A stretch of DNA of 64,000 nucleotides from Leucaena leucocephala (GCA_037074615.1 CM073558.1:10416001-10480000); one strand, 5' to 3'; positions 25,161 to 39,276 are shown, numbered from the stretch's first letter. Program-made: numbers and translations. The notes: generated from the letters alone by a model not told the origin.

Positions 25161-28100
25161 AGTTGCCAAAGATCAACATCACCTTCACTCCAATAGTTAC
25201 AAATCTGAATCTAACGTCTACCAACTGAAGTAAATGCTATGTAAAGACTCAGCATTGATGAAGGAAAAAACAACAAATGAATTGATCAACAACTATTGAA
25301 TTTATTACATTCTCTATTTCTTCATTCTGTAACTGATATTTATTGAGGTTTAGTGTTTATCATCATAAATACTCTTTATGAGAGAGATAGTGAAAATATT
25401 TTTTATCCATTCTTTTTACTTAAGAGATTGTTATCATAAGTTGGAATGTTACCTTAGGGAAGTAAGGGAGAATGATTGAGTGAATCAATTGTTGAACTAA
25501 GGCATAAAGAGCTCATTCACATCTTGAGGTATAGTCAAAAATCTCATAAGGCCTCTGGGGACTTGATGTAAGATAAGAGGATTGATTTTGTAACACCTTA
25601 CATTTATACATCATATGGACCATTCAGTAGCATTTAGAACCACTTATATGATCATTCATGTTCAAATTCAAAATATGGAATTTCAAAGTTCACAGGTATT
25701 GTACATGTGGTATTTCCATATTAAGCGATGAAATTTGAAAAATCATAATTAATTTTAGAAAAATCAAAATGCAGTAGTTCAAAAGGATAAATGAAGATAA
25801 CATAATGAAATTTAAGGAAAAATACTTCTCAAACCAAATGCTTAGCCAATCAATATAGTATTGGTGTCAAAGGTCACTATTCATTTGGTCAAAATTTCTA
25901 AAAATAGTTATGGTCCCTAACTTTAAAAAATTCATTCTTTTAGTATATACATCAAAATAAGGCATTCTTATTATCAAAATGAATCTTGACATATTAACTA
26001 AATGTTGGTAAAATGTCATACATTTATTCTATCAATTACTATTTTTCATTACATCATAAATGTCACTTCCTCCTCACAAGTTACTGTTCACAGTGACAAG
26101 TTTCAACATCTAACTTTACTAACATATACATACATGTCAATCATGCTATCTTCATGCATCATTATGTTCCTCCCTTAGTGACAACATACTGGTGTTGGAA
26201 TGACGTAGAAGGGGTGAGATTTCAAGGAAAATCTCACTAGCAAACATAAATCATACCATGTATGCAACTAAATGCTTAATGTTAATATGTGTGTGGTTAA
26301 TGATCATGCTTGCCTAATGATATCTTGACATGCTTCCTAACATATGACTATATCATAAAAAGAAATAGAGCATCACTGAATCATACATGCTTCACATAAT
26401 CAAAGTAAGTAAACATCACATAAAACATCTGACAACATAAGCGTACAAGTAGGTAAGTTTACTACCTTTATTCCTTGCCCTTCCTTTAACCTTTCTTTTG
26501 TCACTTCTTTCTTCTTACTTCTCCTTGATATGTGGCTGCTTTCTTTGAGCACACAACTTAAATCCTAACATCATATAATCATTCATTCATTATAACTATT
26601 CACTAACATTTCACAACATTAAACTCAATTAACCACTTAACCCCTAACTTTCTCTATTTATGGTTAATTGCCTTATCTTTTAAACTAACATGCATATTAA
26701 CTTAACCTACACAATTTTGTATTTTGAATCTATTTATGGACTTAGAATTATGAAATTTCAGCTCATTCATCAAATATGAACATAACTGAAAAAGCATATA
26801 ATTCTTTTAAAAATTCTCATTTTGATTCTAATACTTCCAATACTTGTTTCTCTACTCTATCCCACACAATTTTTTATTTTAAAATCATTTAAAGCATCAA
26901 AATCATCAAAATCTAATCATTGTTCATATGAGGAAACAGTAACAGAGAAGACTTTAGAATTTCATCTTTCAATTTCAATGTTTCTAAGGTTCCAAACTTA
27001 TTCAATCCTACCCAAAGTCATCATATAAATCAAATGGAAACATTAGATTATTGAAATTCAAATTCCTCCTTTCAATTTTGCTCTTGGCTAAAAACTTTCT
27101 TCAATGTGCAAAGCAAGAAATTTCAATCTAATTCCATAACTAACCATTAAATTTAGCTCATCTAAATGTTAATTACATAGTTCTAGCTTCAATTTCTTCT
27201 TCCCCAAAATTTCTAGATTTTGGACGGTAAGCACATCATGGGGAAAACTCATTTTTCTTCCCTTAACACCCTAGGTTCAAGCCTCCAAATTAAAGAAAAA
27301 TAAGCTAAGATATATTGCTTATCTTAATTACTAGTTAGGTTGAACTTTGGTACCTGTCTCTTCTCTTCTTGCTTGAGTGTGCACTTGAGTAGAATCTTCC
27401 CAAGGTCTCCTAAACTTGGTGCAAAATGAAGGGAAGGGAAGGGTATTTATAGACTTGAGAGGTGGTGGATAAATTGCCAGGATTGCTTTATTTACTATTT
27501 GATCCAATAATCCATATTTAATCTTGAAACTTTACTTGCCCACCAAGTTTTAATGACCTCATCTATGACATCATCTAGTCCATGTTTGGCATAAAGAGGA
27601 GAAAAAGAAGAGTCTAGAAAAATTTTAGTCCTATCTGGTAGCAGGCTTAGTCCAATTTCCTAAAAACCTGACTCTTTTCTAAATCTAATTTTTTTGAGAA
27701 TCCATAATATGTTTTCTGATCTTAAATCTAGTATCCAGATTTTTTCTACCATTAGCATTCTTGTACTGGGTCTAAACTTAATTTCTAATCCCTTGTCAAA
27801 TTACCAAAATGCCCTTGATTCTTTATTTACGTTAGTAACTTTGAGGATATTATCGTCTCTCCAAACATCACCAGAGTATTCCCTCACCCTAATCAGCTAT
27901 TTTGAAAACCCTCTTGGACCTTTTGACATTGGTTAAATGACCAAAATGCTCTCTATTCATCTCTTGTTCAATGGTATAACATAGGAGCATTTTGTAATTT
28001 TATATTTTTTAGGATTTTTATAAGAATTGGTTTACATACCTATATGAGTATATCATGGGGGTTATGAGGTGCCATCTTGGGCCTTTTACTTGGTCCCACA

Positions 28101-28993
28101 CCATCATGGGCTCAACTCCTAAGAAATTCCCTTAAAAAGTATTTATCGGGTATTTTATTTTATTATAAATTCCATAATAAATTCTATATAACTCCTTTTT
28201 AAGTTCAATTAGTTTCATAAAATTTTATATTAATTATAAGAATTTACTATAAAATTTTATCTAATTATGAGTTTGGAAGTTATTGTACTAATCTCCAAAC
28301 TTTAGAAATTAATATCAATTTATCAGGATCTTAAATCAGAATTTTGAGAAATATACCTAACTCAAATTCTATTATCTATCTATTGGTAAAATTTGGAACT
28401 AAAACATTTACAGGTAATTTTAGGCTTTTTCTATCTCAACTTTCCATAATTACACTTTATCCCCTGAATTTGGCAAAAATACACTTTAGTCCTCAAAATT
28501 ACGAAATTCCATTTTAATCCCTTTCTGCCAAATTTGGAATTCAAATTTGGTCCCTAAAATCTCAAAACTCCATTTAGGTCCTTGAATTTTCCACATTCCA
28601 CTATTTGTAATTTAGCACCTAAACTTTACTATTTATAATTTAGTCCCTAAACTTTCATTAATTGTAATTTAGTCCCTCTAGCTTTATAACTTTTAATTTT
28701 CTCTTTTTCGTTGACTTAAAACTTATCTAACCATTGTCTTTTCTTCTTACTACCATCACAATCCCTTTATAACCTCTCTCCTATATTAGTTTTATACATA
28801 TAGAAAAAATTTGGGATGTTATAGTCTAAACCAAGATAAACTTACTTGTGTTTATTCTTCTATCTCACTGTGAAATCTTTTTTATCCTTATTTTTATTCA
28901 ATTATATTTTCATTATCATTAAGTTTTCAGTTTCTATTAAAATTTTCAAAACACCCAATTCACCCTTCTTGGGTGTATCTTCCTAGACTAACA
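25161..28993 (+). mobile_element. Truncated 5' LTR of the plus-strand SIRE-like element, split by insertion
   Basis: 25161-25588 and 28824-28993 together match the last 0.7 kb of the LTR at 17549-19396, including 'aaatgctat', 'gagagagat', 'cacccaattca' and the ACTAACA end. The first 1.1 kb is gone at the junction with the copy ending at 25160. The primer-binding site TGGTATCATAG follows at 28996-29006. Confidence 0.75.
25589..28823 (-). mobile_element. TGTCATATCC-family element nested in a SIRE-like LTR
   Basis: Ends are TGTAACACCTTAC at 25589 and GGATGTTATA at 28823. It carries the hairpin at 26215-26236, TATA at 27444-27451 (minus), paired boxes at 27553-27573, and a donor whose GT has become AT (near 27322). 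Flanking 5-mers (gattt, gtcta) no longer match, so the duplication is decayed or lost. Confidence 0.8.
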
Positions 28994-29056
28994 TTTGGTA
29001 TCATAGTAAGTCTCTTGGAAAATATCTAACATTCTCAAGAGAGATACAATATTTAT

Positions 29057-30746
29057 GGCAGGATTCAGAGACAATATGTTACTAGAGGGAATTTCCACCA
29101 TGAAGCCTTCAGGCTTAAATAGAGAGAACTTTACGTTATGGAAAATGAGAATAAATACCTCCATCAAAGTTTTTGAGTATGGATCTGGGATGTCATACAA
29201 GATGAGAATTATGTTCTAACAAAAGTTGTTGATAATGCAAAGATTCTAAAGGAATGAAGTGAATATAACAATGGTGACAAAAAGATTATACTTCTTAATG
29301 ACAAGGTAATCAATATTATAACATGTGCCTTGAGTCTAAAGGAGTATTTCCTGGTGTCTAGTCTGGAAACGGCTAAAGAAATATGGGAAGCTCTAGAAGT
29401 ATCTCACAAAGGAACCTCTAGTGTTAAAGAAAATATAGTCAACATACTCAAGACATAGTTTGAGCTTTTTAGAATGACTAATGGTGAAAAAGCATTTGGG
29501 ACATGGAAGTAAGATTTCAACATCTTATCAACCATCTCACAGCTCTTGGGAAGTCATATAGCTCAAGAGATCAAGTATGTAAGATTCTTGATGGTCTTAC
29601 AAAAGAATGGGAGCCAAATGTCACAACCATTAAAAAAAGTAAAAGATGAATCTATAAAGTCTGATAAAGTATGTTATTGTTCAATTTGGAAGTCTAGCTG
29701 AATACGAGAGCAAAAAGAAGTACAAAAAAGGTATCAAAGGAAAGAGTAGAAAATGAATGCTCTCAAAGCTCAAGAAAGTGATATTGATGTTGAAGAGCTG
29801 GAAGATGATGAAATAGACTCATAGTTTGAAGATTCAAAAAATTCTACAGAAACTGAGGAAGCATAATTTTTTAATCAAACAAAGGTGCTTCATCTTCAAA
29901 GGAGCATAAAGACCAAATTGTCTACTTCAAATACAAAAATTGGGCCACGTCAAAGCTAAATATCCAACAAAGACAAAGAGAAGAAGAGATAAAAGTTTCA
30001 AAAGGGAAAAACATTCGTATCATAAAACTGGGGAGAAAGCTCTTCAGAAAGTAAAGAGAGAGATAATGAAGAAAAAATGAACATTTGTCTAGTCGCCTAA
30101 GAAGAAAATGACTCAGAGATAGAGGAGGTAATAAATGTTGAATCGACCTATGATGAATTGCTTTTTGAATATAATGAACTACATTATGAATTTATAAAAT
30201 TAGAAAAAGAGTTGGTAAACTCTAAGAAGAAGTTTTGAAGGTTAGAAGAAAAGTTTAAAGTGAAATATAAGGTTCTATCAAAATGTGATAACTGTGAGGA
30301 GTCAAAAAAGAAAAATAGAGAGTTAACCAAAACTCTCGAAAAATTCACCAGAGGTAGTGAAATGGTCAATATTATACTTGAAAATTAGAGATGTGTCTCT
30401 GATAAGTCAGGAATAGGATATGATCCTAATTAGATAAACATAAAAGAAAGAAAAAGTTAGGCAATAAAATATATTTGAATTATTTTAGACATATTGTACA
30501 TACACAAAATACATTAGCTCTCTGCTCATATTATAATCGCAAGGGTCATTATATTGCTTCTTGTTACCACAAGAAGAACGAACCCTATGGCACATTGAAA
30601 TGGGTTCTAAAAGGCACTTATGCACCTAAGGTAATCCAAACTAACCAAAAAGGACCAAAGAAAATCTGGGTACCTAAAGTCAAATGATTTTGTTTTAGGT
30701 TTATCTTAAAAGTATCCAAGACTAGCAAGTGGTATATTGATAGTGG
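29057..30746 (+). pseudogene. SIRE-like Ty1/copia gag to start of protease, degenerate
   Basis: The first Met after the LTR gives MAGFRDNMLLEGISTMKPSG and 'ENFTLWKMRI', the copia gag opening. Later frames carry 'KIILLNDKVINIITCALSLK', 'ETAKEIWEALEVSHKG', then from about 30185 'LEKELVNSKKKF', 'CDNCEESKKKNRELTKTLEK' and FTRGSEMVNIIL. An open frame at 30475-30687 holds the zinc knuckle CSYYNRKGHYIASC, whose second Cys is Tyr, and KKIWVPKVK. At 30730-30746 WYIDSG marks the protease start, and there the nested element at 30752 interrupts. Numerous stops make it non-functional. The same protease sequence resumes after 34038. Confidence 0.85.
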
Positions 30747-30751
30747 ATGCT

Positions 30752-33700
30752 TATAGTATCCATTTTTTCGTACATCTTAGGGACCATTTAGTAACATTTT
30801 GAAACACTTATATGACCTTTGAGGTCCATTAGCTAAATTTAGAATTTCTTCTCTTCTCGAGTTACTTTTCATATGGCATTCTAGATTCAATGACGAATTT
30901 AAAAAAATAATAATTAAATCTAGAAAAATGGAAATGAAGTGGTTCAAAAAGCTACACGAAGATAACATCTTGAAACGTAAGGAAAAAATAAGTTCATGAC
31001 CAAATACTTAGTCAATCAATACAGTTTAATAATCAAAGATTATTGTTCATTTGGTCAAAATTGTGAAAATATATTATGGTCCCTGATTTTTGAAAAATTC
31101 TTTCTCTTTGTATATACATCAAAATTAGGAGTACTTGGTGTCAAAAAAAAGCTTGACATGTTAACTAAATGTCTGTAAAAGTACATACATTTATTCCATC
31201 ATTTACTATTTTTCATTATAACATGAATATCACTGCTTTAATTGGTCAAATTACATCATTACATGTTACAATTATTCATATAACATTTATACTATCCAAT
31301 CCCTAACTTCTCTTCATAATTCTTCATCTTATTTCATCATTCATGAATATGTTAGGATTGGAATTACATGGATGGGGTGAGATTTCTAAGGAAATCTCAG
31401 TAGCAAATGGTACTAAACAATATATGCATTAATGTAAATATCTGTGCTTGCTTGTAAAAGTGTTAACATTGTGTAATGTACATGCTTCCATGTAACATAT
31501 GAAATACAATTTGCCCAAGTAATCATAGAAATAGTGCTTCAATTAGAAATACATATGCAACATAATTTAACATAGTCATAGCACAACCAAGTATAACATT
31601 CAATACATACAAGTTTAGCATAGTTTACTACCTCACATCTTGACTTCTTTTACTTTAACTTTGCCTTTTTCTTCCCAATTGTTCTTGATGTGTGGCTACC
31701 CTCTTTTGAGTCCATGATCAAGTCCTAACATCACATTAACATCCATTCATTAAAATATAACTTCGAGCTTACTTAACTACATTAACTTCCCTTAATCTTT
31801 ACTAATTGACTTGGCCTTTGAATCAATTGATTCTTGACTTTACCCTACACAATTTCACCTTTTAAATACATTTATAAGCTTATAATCATGAAATTATAGC
31901 AATTATGCACTATTCTTGATAGAATTATAAAACATACATAATTCTTCCAAAAATTCTCATTTTGATTCCAATGCTTCCTATACTTGTTTCTCTACTTTAT
32001 CTCACACAAATTTTCATTTTAAGACCATTGGAAGCATCAAAATCATGAAATTCCAATCACAATTCATGTGTGTGAACAGTAATAGAGAAGAATTCTAAAA
32101 ATTATAACTTTAAATTCTAATGCTTCTAAGGTTCAAAATCTATCCAATTCTACACAAAATCATCATATAATTTTAATGGAAGATTAGATCATTGAAATCC
32201 TATCTCATTTTATCATGAAAAGTGCAGACTAAAAGGTCTCCTTCTTGGCAAAGTTAAGAATATCAACTTCATTCAACAACCAATCATCTAACTAGCTTGT
32301 TTAAGCATCAATCACATAATTCTAACTTTAATTCGTCTTTCTCCTTTCATCTAGGGTTTTGGATAGCATATATACCCTATAAAAAACTCATCTTTCTTCC
32401 ATAAAAGAAATAAGTTCAAGCTCTCAAATTAAAGGAAAATAAGCTAAGATAGATTACTTACCTTAATCCCTAGCTAGCTTGAACTTTGGTCCTTGAATTC
32501 TTCTTTGTCTTGGCTTGAGTTTGCATTTGGGCAGAACCTCCATAAGGATTCCAAGAACCACGGTTTTTGAGCAGAAATGGGAGGTATTTATAGAAAAAAC
32601 TCATGGAAAATGAAAGTCCAAGATCACTTTATGCGTTATTTGATCTAATGACTCATATTTGCTCTTGGATTAAACTTGCCCTAGAAGCCAAAAGATGACA
32701 TTATCCATGATATCATCAAGGGACACCTCATAGCACATGTGGCAAAATTGTAAGGGGAGGAAGCATATGGAAAAATTCTAGTCCAATTCAGTATCAACTC
32801 AGTCTGATTTCCTAAAAACCAAAATGTTTTATACATCTAATTTTTTTGAGATTCTATAATATTATTTATGATCTTAAATCCATTATCTGGATTCTTCCTA
32901 CTATTTAAATTGTTGTACTAGGTCTAAACTTATTTACTGATCCCTTGGTAAATTACCAAAATACCCCTTAGTTCTTCTTGTTTACTTTAAAATCTCTGGG
33001 CATTATCGTCTTTTCACACATTATCAGAGTATTCCCTGACCTTGGTCAACTGTCCTGGGAACTCTCCTTGACCGTATAACCTTATTCAAATGACCAAAAT
33101 ACCCTTCATCTATCTCTTGCTCAATGGCACAATTACTTGCATACTTAGTGGCATTTTTATAATTTTAGATTTTTCTAGATCTTTATTAGCACTAGTCCAC
33201 ATACTTATCTAAAAATATTGTTAGGCCTATAAGGTGTCATTTGGGGCCTTTTACATGGTCCACTGCCTTTATGAGCTCAACTCCTCAGAAATTCCTCTAA
33301 AAAAATTTATCGAGTGTTTTAATTCATTGTAAATTCCATTATAAATTCCAAATAATTCCTTTTTGAGTTCTATTATTTTTATAGATTCTCATATTAATTA
33401 TAAGAATTTACTGCCAAATTTTATCTGATTCTGAGGTCTAGAGGATACTGTATTAATTTCCCTTTCTTTAAAATTTATATCAATTTATTGGGACCTCAAA
33501 TCAAAATTTTGTGTTGTGTTAAACTTATCAAAATAATTTTCTCTATTTACTGACAAAATTCAAGACTAAAATATTTTAGTTAGTTTTAGGCCTTTTCTAC
33601 CTAAACTTTCTCATAATTACCATTTGCCCCTAAACTTTTAAAAATTATACTTTAGGCCCTCAACTTTTGATAATTACACTTAATGGCCCAAAGTTTATGT

Positions 33701-34033
33701 CTACTTTCATTTTTTACCATGGAACTTTTAGACTTTTCAGCTTAGTCCTTCTCTTTCTTCAAAATAACCATTATGCCTCCAAGGACTTTCATTATTTACA
33801 ATTTAGTCTTGCACTTTCATTATTTACAGTGTAGTCCCTAAACATCATCTGTATACTTATGGGACTTCTGCTCAATAGGATGTGGTAGCCTACCTATTTC
33901 AAGCTATATATTGGTCTTCTTGCCTAAACCTTTGTCTAATCATTATCTTTCTTCTCTATTCATCATCATAATCCTTTATAAACCTGTTTCCTAAATTAGT
34001 CTTATTCATATAGGGAACAATTAAGATGTGACC
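30752..34033 (-). mobile_element. TGTCATATCC-family element, 3282 bp, perfect TSD atgct
   Basis: atgct flanks it at 30747-30751 and 34034-34038, and the interrupted copia protease (WYIDSG... then HMT) rejoins exactly when it is removed. Its termini have decayed to TATAGTATCC and AGATGTGACC, so without the duplication they would be hard to place. It contains hairpin 31378-31399, donor AAG/GTAAGT at 32462/32461, TATA 32585-32592 (minus) and paired boxes 32695-32715. Confidence 0.9.
31378..31399 (-). other. Conserved hairpin, 9-bp stem
   Basis: TGAGATTTC and GAAATCTCA pair around TAAG. The loop differs from the copy at 9944 while both arms are the same. Confidence 0.75.
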
Positions 34034-34038
34034 ATGCT

Positions 34039-34760
34039 CTAAACATATGACCATTGATATAGAGAAGTTCCTCAAGCTTCATCACAAGGAAGGTGTCAAA
34101 ATAAGCTTTAAGGAAATCAATCTTGGAAAAATACTGGGATTGGAGAAGTTGGTAGCAAAGAAGGGGTGAAAAAAAAGATGTATATTATGTAGAAGGATTA
34201 TGCCATAAACTCTTCAGTGTGAGTCAAACCATTGAGGATTATGTAGGAACCATTAACCTTGAAATATGGTTTTCCAAAGGAGGAACAAAATACTTGGTAG
34301 AATACTCAGACTCAGACCATTAAGGATATAAAATAGATAGGAAAAGCACCAGTGGAAAATGTGAACTCCTTAGTGATTATCTAGTTTCATGGTTAAGTAA
34401 GAAGCAATATACGGTGGCTATTTCTTTGACAGAAGCTGAGTATGTAGCAGTTGGGAGTTGTTGTACACAAGTACTATGGCTCAAACAATAACTTCAACAC
34501 CTAGGAATATATTTGAATGAGATTCCAATTTTATATGACAACACAAGCACAATAGTCTGTCAAAGAATCCCATACTAAGCATATTGATATCAAACACCAC
34601 TTTATAAGAGATCATGTGTAGAAGAAATACATAAAAGTTGCATTCATTCCAACTCATCTTTAGCTAGCAGATATCTTCACCAAACTACTTGCTTAGGATT
34701 AATTCAACTACATCAAAAGAGAATTAGGAATGGTAAATCCCAGTGAGCTATAAGAATTAT
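34039..34760 (+). pseudogene. SIRE-like copia protease fragment joined to RNase H tail
   Basis: 34039-34165 continues the interrupted protease-integrase region with HMT and 'EKFLKLHHKEGVKISFKEI'. Integrase catalytic core and reverse transcriptase are missing by deletion. From about 34381 the copia RNase H end is clear: SWLSKKQYTVAIS, TEAEYVAVGSCCTQ, VLWLK, then DNTSTIV, KHIDIKHHF-like and 'LADIFTKLL'-like pieces in changing frames. The order is the usual copia C-terminus, so the deletion removed roughly the middle of pol. Confidence 0.8.
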
Positions 34761-34914
34761 ATGTTTTAAAGCTTTCTTCAACCATCATTTTGTCAAAATA
34801 ATTGTTTAATACTTATGTGTTTGATTATTCAAGTTGCTAACTTAATCTTTAGAATATTTAGTTAAATCTTTGCAAGATGCTCTATTATATGATTGAAAAA
34901 ACATAGGCTAATAG

Positions 34915-35450
34915 AGGATGGATTAATCCAACAGTTAATCGATTCATGGATGGAGGTAACTTTAGTTTCTTTGATAAATATGTGCAAAATATGTTATTTT
35001 GGTGAAATTAATTGATTAAAAGTTCTATTAATTAATGTTAATCAAACAACTAATCAATTAATCATATTTGAAAAATATATTAAAAGATGTTTTACTTTGA
35101 GAATAATCAATTAACAATTTGATTAATGTTAATTAATCGAATGTTTAAACAATTAATGAATTGAATGTGTTAAATGTTATTTTTCTTAAGAATTGATTGA
35201 TTGATTATTGGATTAATGTTAATTAATCCAATACCTAATAAATTAATCAACGATTGAATCTATGTTAGAAATTGCTTTTATTTTAAATGAATAGATTGGC
35301 TATTCGATTAATGGCAATTAATCAAACACCTAATCGATTAATAGGTCTACGTTTGTGTACATTTGATGAAATTAAATTACATAATCGATTAATAGATATT
35401 AATTGAATAGTTAAACAATTAATGTTAAGATTTATCAATTATTAGTCACA
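34915..35450. repeat. ATTAATCGATTAAT-type repeat between pol tail and env-like region
   Basis: Recurring 'ggattaatccaa', 'gttaatcgattcatgg', 'aattaatcaaacacctaatcgattaat' and similar cores occur at irregular spacing of 60-100 bp. It is the same motif class as 18590-19285, but its place here is after RNase H, not inside the LTR. Confidence 0.65.
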
Positions 35451-35639
35451 ATTTTTTACTATTCGACTCGAGCCCTAATCAACTAATCTCTAAACTCTCT
35501 CCCTTTCAACCTTAAAAAATCCTCAAATTAGTTTATAGGATTGTTTACCCACCCTTCATAGATCTTAACCCACCAAAAATCATCCTCAAAATCCTCTATT
35601 TCACCAATCATTTTCTAAAAATTCCAACAGTTTCATTCA

Positions 35640-36150
35640 CGAAAGCAAAAACCAAAACCACTAATCCAGATAGGTTCTAGGAAATTCCTTCTAAATCAGT
35701 CTCTGACGCTCCTTAAGTCTCAATCTCAAAGGAGAATAAGAAGAAATTTTAACCTAAAGTGGCCAAAGATGGCCAATAAGTGTCAAAGAGAAAAAGGAAG
35801 GTGCCAACGAGCAAGATTATGGCCAAAGGAACCACCAAGAGTAAATTATCAGAGCCTTCTCTAATGTCTGCATCAAAGAGAAAGGAAAAGCCTCATAAGA
35901 ATAATTCTGGCATAGATTCTGATCCTGAGTTTATTGCTATACTGGAGAAGACTGTATAGAAAACCGTTGAGTCTCTTGGAAAGAGACAAAAGACATATAG
36001 GAAGCCTCCTCAACTTTAGTTCCCTCATATTCTTATCCATCAAGTGTGCCTTTTTGCAAGGTAACTTGTATTTAGACGTTGATATGACTAAGTATAACTC
36101 CGAGTTTAGGCAGAGAAAGTGTTTTCTTATAGTTTATAGCCATTTTCCTT
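35640..36150 (+). pseudogene. Possible env-like ORF of the SIRE-like element, broken
   Basis: One frame, with stops at roughly every 20-40 codons, reads FTKAKTKTTNPDRF, 'KSVSDAP', KRKRKVPTSKIMAKGTTKSK, 'SASKRKEKPHKNN', GIDSDPEFIAILEKTV and 'ESLGKRQKTYRKPP'. A Lys/Ser/Thr/Pro-rich start followed by a mixed domain is typical of the extra 3' ORF of SIRE/Maximus elements, and its position after RNase H fits. The assignment rests on position and composition only. It is cut off at 36150 by the next insertion. Confidence 0.4.
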
Positions 36151-39100
36151 AGAAACATGCATTTTCAAAAGAATTGCTCTTGGGTACTGTTCACACTACT
36201 GTTCATTTGGTAATTCTAGAACATACACCCAACTTTGAAAATTCATAATTAAATGTAGAAAATTCAGAATAGGGTGGTTCTAATTTATAATGAAATATAT
36301 TTAATTAAAATTTGAAGAAAAAATATAAAACTGAGGTTCCATTGTCCCAATGAAATCAGTTTATTCGTTGAAAAATACTGTTCATTTGGTAAAATCTGGA
36401 AGTTCCAGTTTCTTTGCCTTAACTTCAAAAATTCATTTCTCTTTAATTAATTGTCCAAATAAACCATGTTACCTATGGATTTAAATCTCCAGACATTCTC
36501 TTTCAGATCACAAAATTTCATTGAAAAAGTCACTCATTTACCATATGAAATTAATGTCAGAACATTACTGCCTCCAGTTGCTTACTTGATCTTAGTTCCA
36601 GATTTTAACTTCAACTTGAAAAAATCATAACAAGTCGAATACTTAACCAATTGAGGGGTTCTTGGTGTTCATTTAAAGCTCTGTATCTTAGATATTATCA
36701 TACCAAATTTCACATTCAAACTCTCTGGTTTAGGTCTCATAATCATCGTCACAAAGTCATAACCTTAGGATACAACTACATGATCATACACTATACACAT
36801 CATCACATCTCTCCATAGTGTCAAGTAAGCAATATAACTTATTATACAAGTTCATCCATATATATTTACCCTTTTTCCTTGATATGTTTCAACACCTAAG
36901 ACATGGTTATGTATATGGAAAGAATGAGATTTCATGGAAATCCCAATAGCAAGGCATACAAACTATAATATCATGCATGATTAATTGAATGCTTAACATG
37001 TTATCATGAGATGGGAGCTACTTCATAATGGTACATAAGCAAACTCTAACATGCATATTGTCATGACATAAGTTGCAAGGAGTTGCAATCATTCATACTT
37101 CAACATCAACATGATGACACAATCCCATGCTCAACCAAACATAATAACTAACAAGCAAACATACAATCAAGCAAACATGAAACAATAGTTAGGTATTCTT
37201 ACTACCTCTTTAGCTATCATTGTCAAAGTATTCTTGAGATGATTTCCTTCCCTCACAAATGTCAAAACCTAGCCATTACAAAGTAATATCAAGTTACAAC
37301 TCAACTTGAAAATAAATCTAAGACTAGATTTTCACTAACTTCCATTCATTTCCCATTTTATGTTTCATACTTCCATCTTTCTAAAATAAACTCTCATGAT
37401 TCATTTCCACATAATTTTTCATTTAGAATCCAAATATGAAACTAAAATTTCCAAAATCAAAACACATCACAAGTTGTTGTACTAAACCGAAGCAAACCCT
37501 TAATTTTCCAAAAATTCATATTTTGATTCCAATGCTTCCAATACTTGTTCTCCTACTTTATCCCCACACAATTTCCATTTAAACTCATTGGAAGCATCAA
37601 AATCATGAAATTCCAACATATGAACATTGTCACATACAGTAGCAGCCATGAACACAAACTTCTAACTACATGCATACTTGAATTTTCAAGCTTATACCAC
37701 TTGATTCTAGCTTGTTAAAGCTTATATAAACTATCCATAACATAAAATCCATATTCTTTTCACATGTGGATAGAACTTCCAGTAGCAACCTGAAGGGAAA
37801 TATGGCACAAAACTCCCTTAAAATCAAGAGCTAGCTTGCTAGAATAAAGCTCAAGAACAAGGGAGATAATTACCTTGCTTGTTACTTCAAGTTGTGTGCT
37901 TCTTTCTTGGTTCAATGACAATTCTGCAAGAGTTTCCCTAAGGTTCCCAAAGATTTAGAATGAGGTCTGAAATGAGGGGGTGTTTATAGATAAATTTGGG
38001 TGGAAATGGATGGCCAAGATTGATTTGGTTACTATTTGATCTAATGGTCTATATTCATTCTTGAAACAAGCTTGCCCTAGAAGCCACAAACTTAACGCCA
38101 TGCATGACATCACACAAGGCAATGTTTGGCTAGAAAAAGGTAAATATACTTATAGAAAAAATTCTAGTCTAGTCCGGTACCGATCAGATTGTTTTATGTA
38201 GTTTCACAAAAACCAGATTGTTTTATGTTCCTAATTTTTATAATATTCTAGAATATGTATTCTATCCTGGAAACCAGTGTCTAGGTTTCTCATACCATTG
38301 ACATTGTTAGACTGAGTATTTATCTATCATCCATCCATTGGGAAATGACCAAAATACCCTTAGTGTCTTTTCTTACGCTATATTAACCCTAAGGGCATAG
38401 TTGTTATTTCACACCTCCTTATACTGCCTCAAGGCATATACTGGCTCTAACTAATAATATTTATAGTGTCTTGGACGTTTTGAGCCTATTCCCAATGACC
38501 AAAATGCCCTCCAACCATCACTGGTATAATCTGACTACACATGGGCATTTTCATAATTTTATACTTTTACTAGGATTGTTATGGACTCTGGCCCACTTAA
38601 CTGTCCAGTGACCTTACTGGGCCTATGGTGGCGCCATTTAGGCCTTTGTATAGGCTCATTAGCTTTTTGCCCAATTCTAAAGAAACCTCTCCCGACAATA
38701 TTTATCGGGTTCTTTATTCTACTGTAAATTCCTGTAGGAATTCTACATGAATCCTTTTCTGACTCTGTCAATTTTATAAATTCTTATATTAAATATAGGA
38801 ATTTACTGTAAGGTTTAATCTGATTCTGAGGTCCAAAAATTATTATAATAATTTCTTCTGACTTCAAGAATTTATATCAATTAATCAGGACCTTAAATCA
38901 AAATTTTGTGTTGCGTTAAACTGACCGAAATAATTTTGTCTATCTGCTGGTAAAATTTGTGTTTAATCTGATTCTGGGCATTTTTTAGCCTTTTTTGGTT
39001 CAACTTTCTTATAATTACATTTCATTCCCTGACTTTTTACTTAATTACTTTTAGGTCCCTAAACTTTTGATTAATTGCATTTAGGTCCCTCCTTTTGTTT

Positions 39101-39276
39101 CTACTTTCACTTTTTGCTTCCAACCTTTTTTAATTTGTGTTTAGGTCCCTAAACTTTCCTTAGTTAATAATCCCTTGCTTTCCTTCCTCAATCTGATACA
39201 GTTTATTCCAAGAATCTCATGTATATTTCATATAAACTGTACATATACATCAGATAAGAAAATTGGGGATATGATA
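36151..39276 (-). mobile_element. TGTCATATCC-family element, divergent copy
   Basis: The left end AGAAACATGC is TGAAACATCC with two changes; the right end is GGATATGATA at 39267-39276. Hairpin sequence sits at 36925-36945 with a broken right arm. A single ATGACATCA box is near 38103, a TATA-like TTTATA near 37983 and a GTAATT donor near 37874. A clear duplication is not present: tcctt before the start resembles tcctc four bases after the end. Confidence 0.8.
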
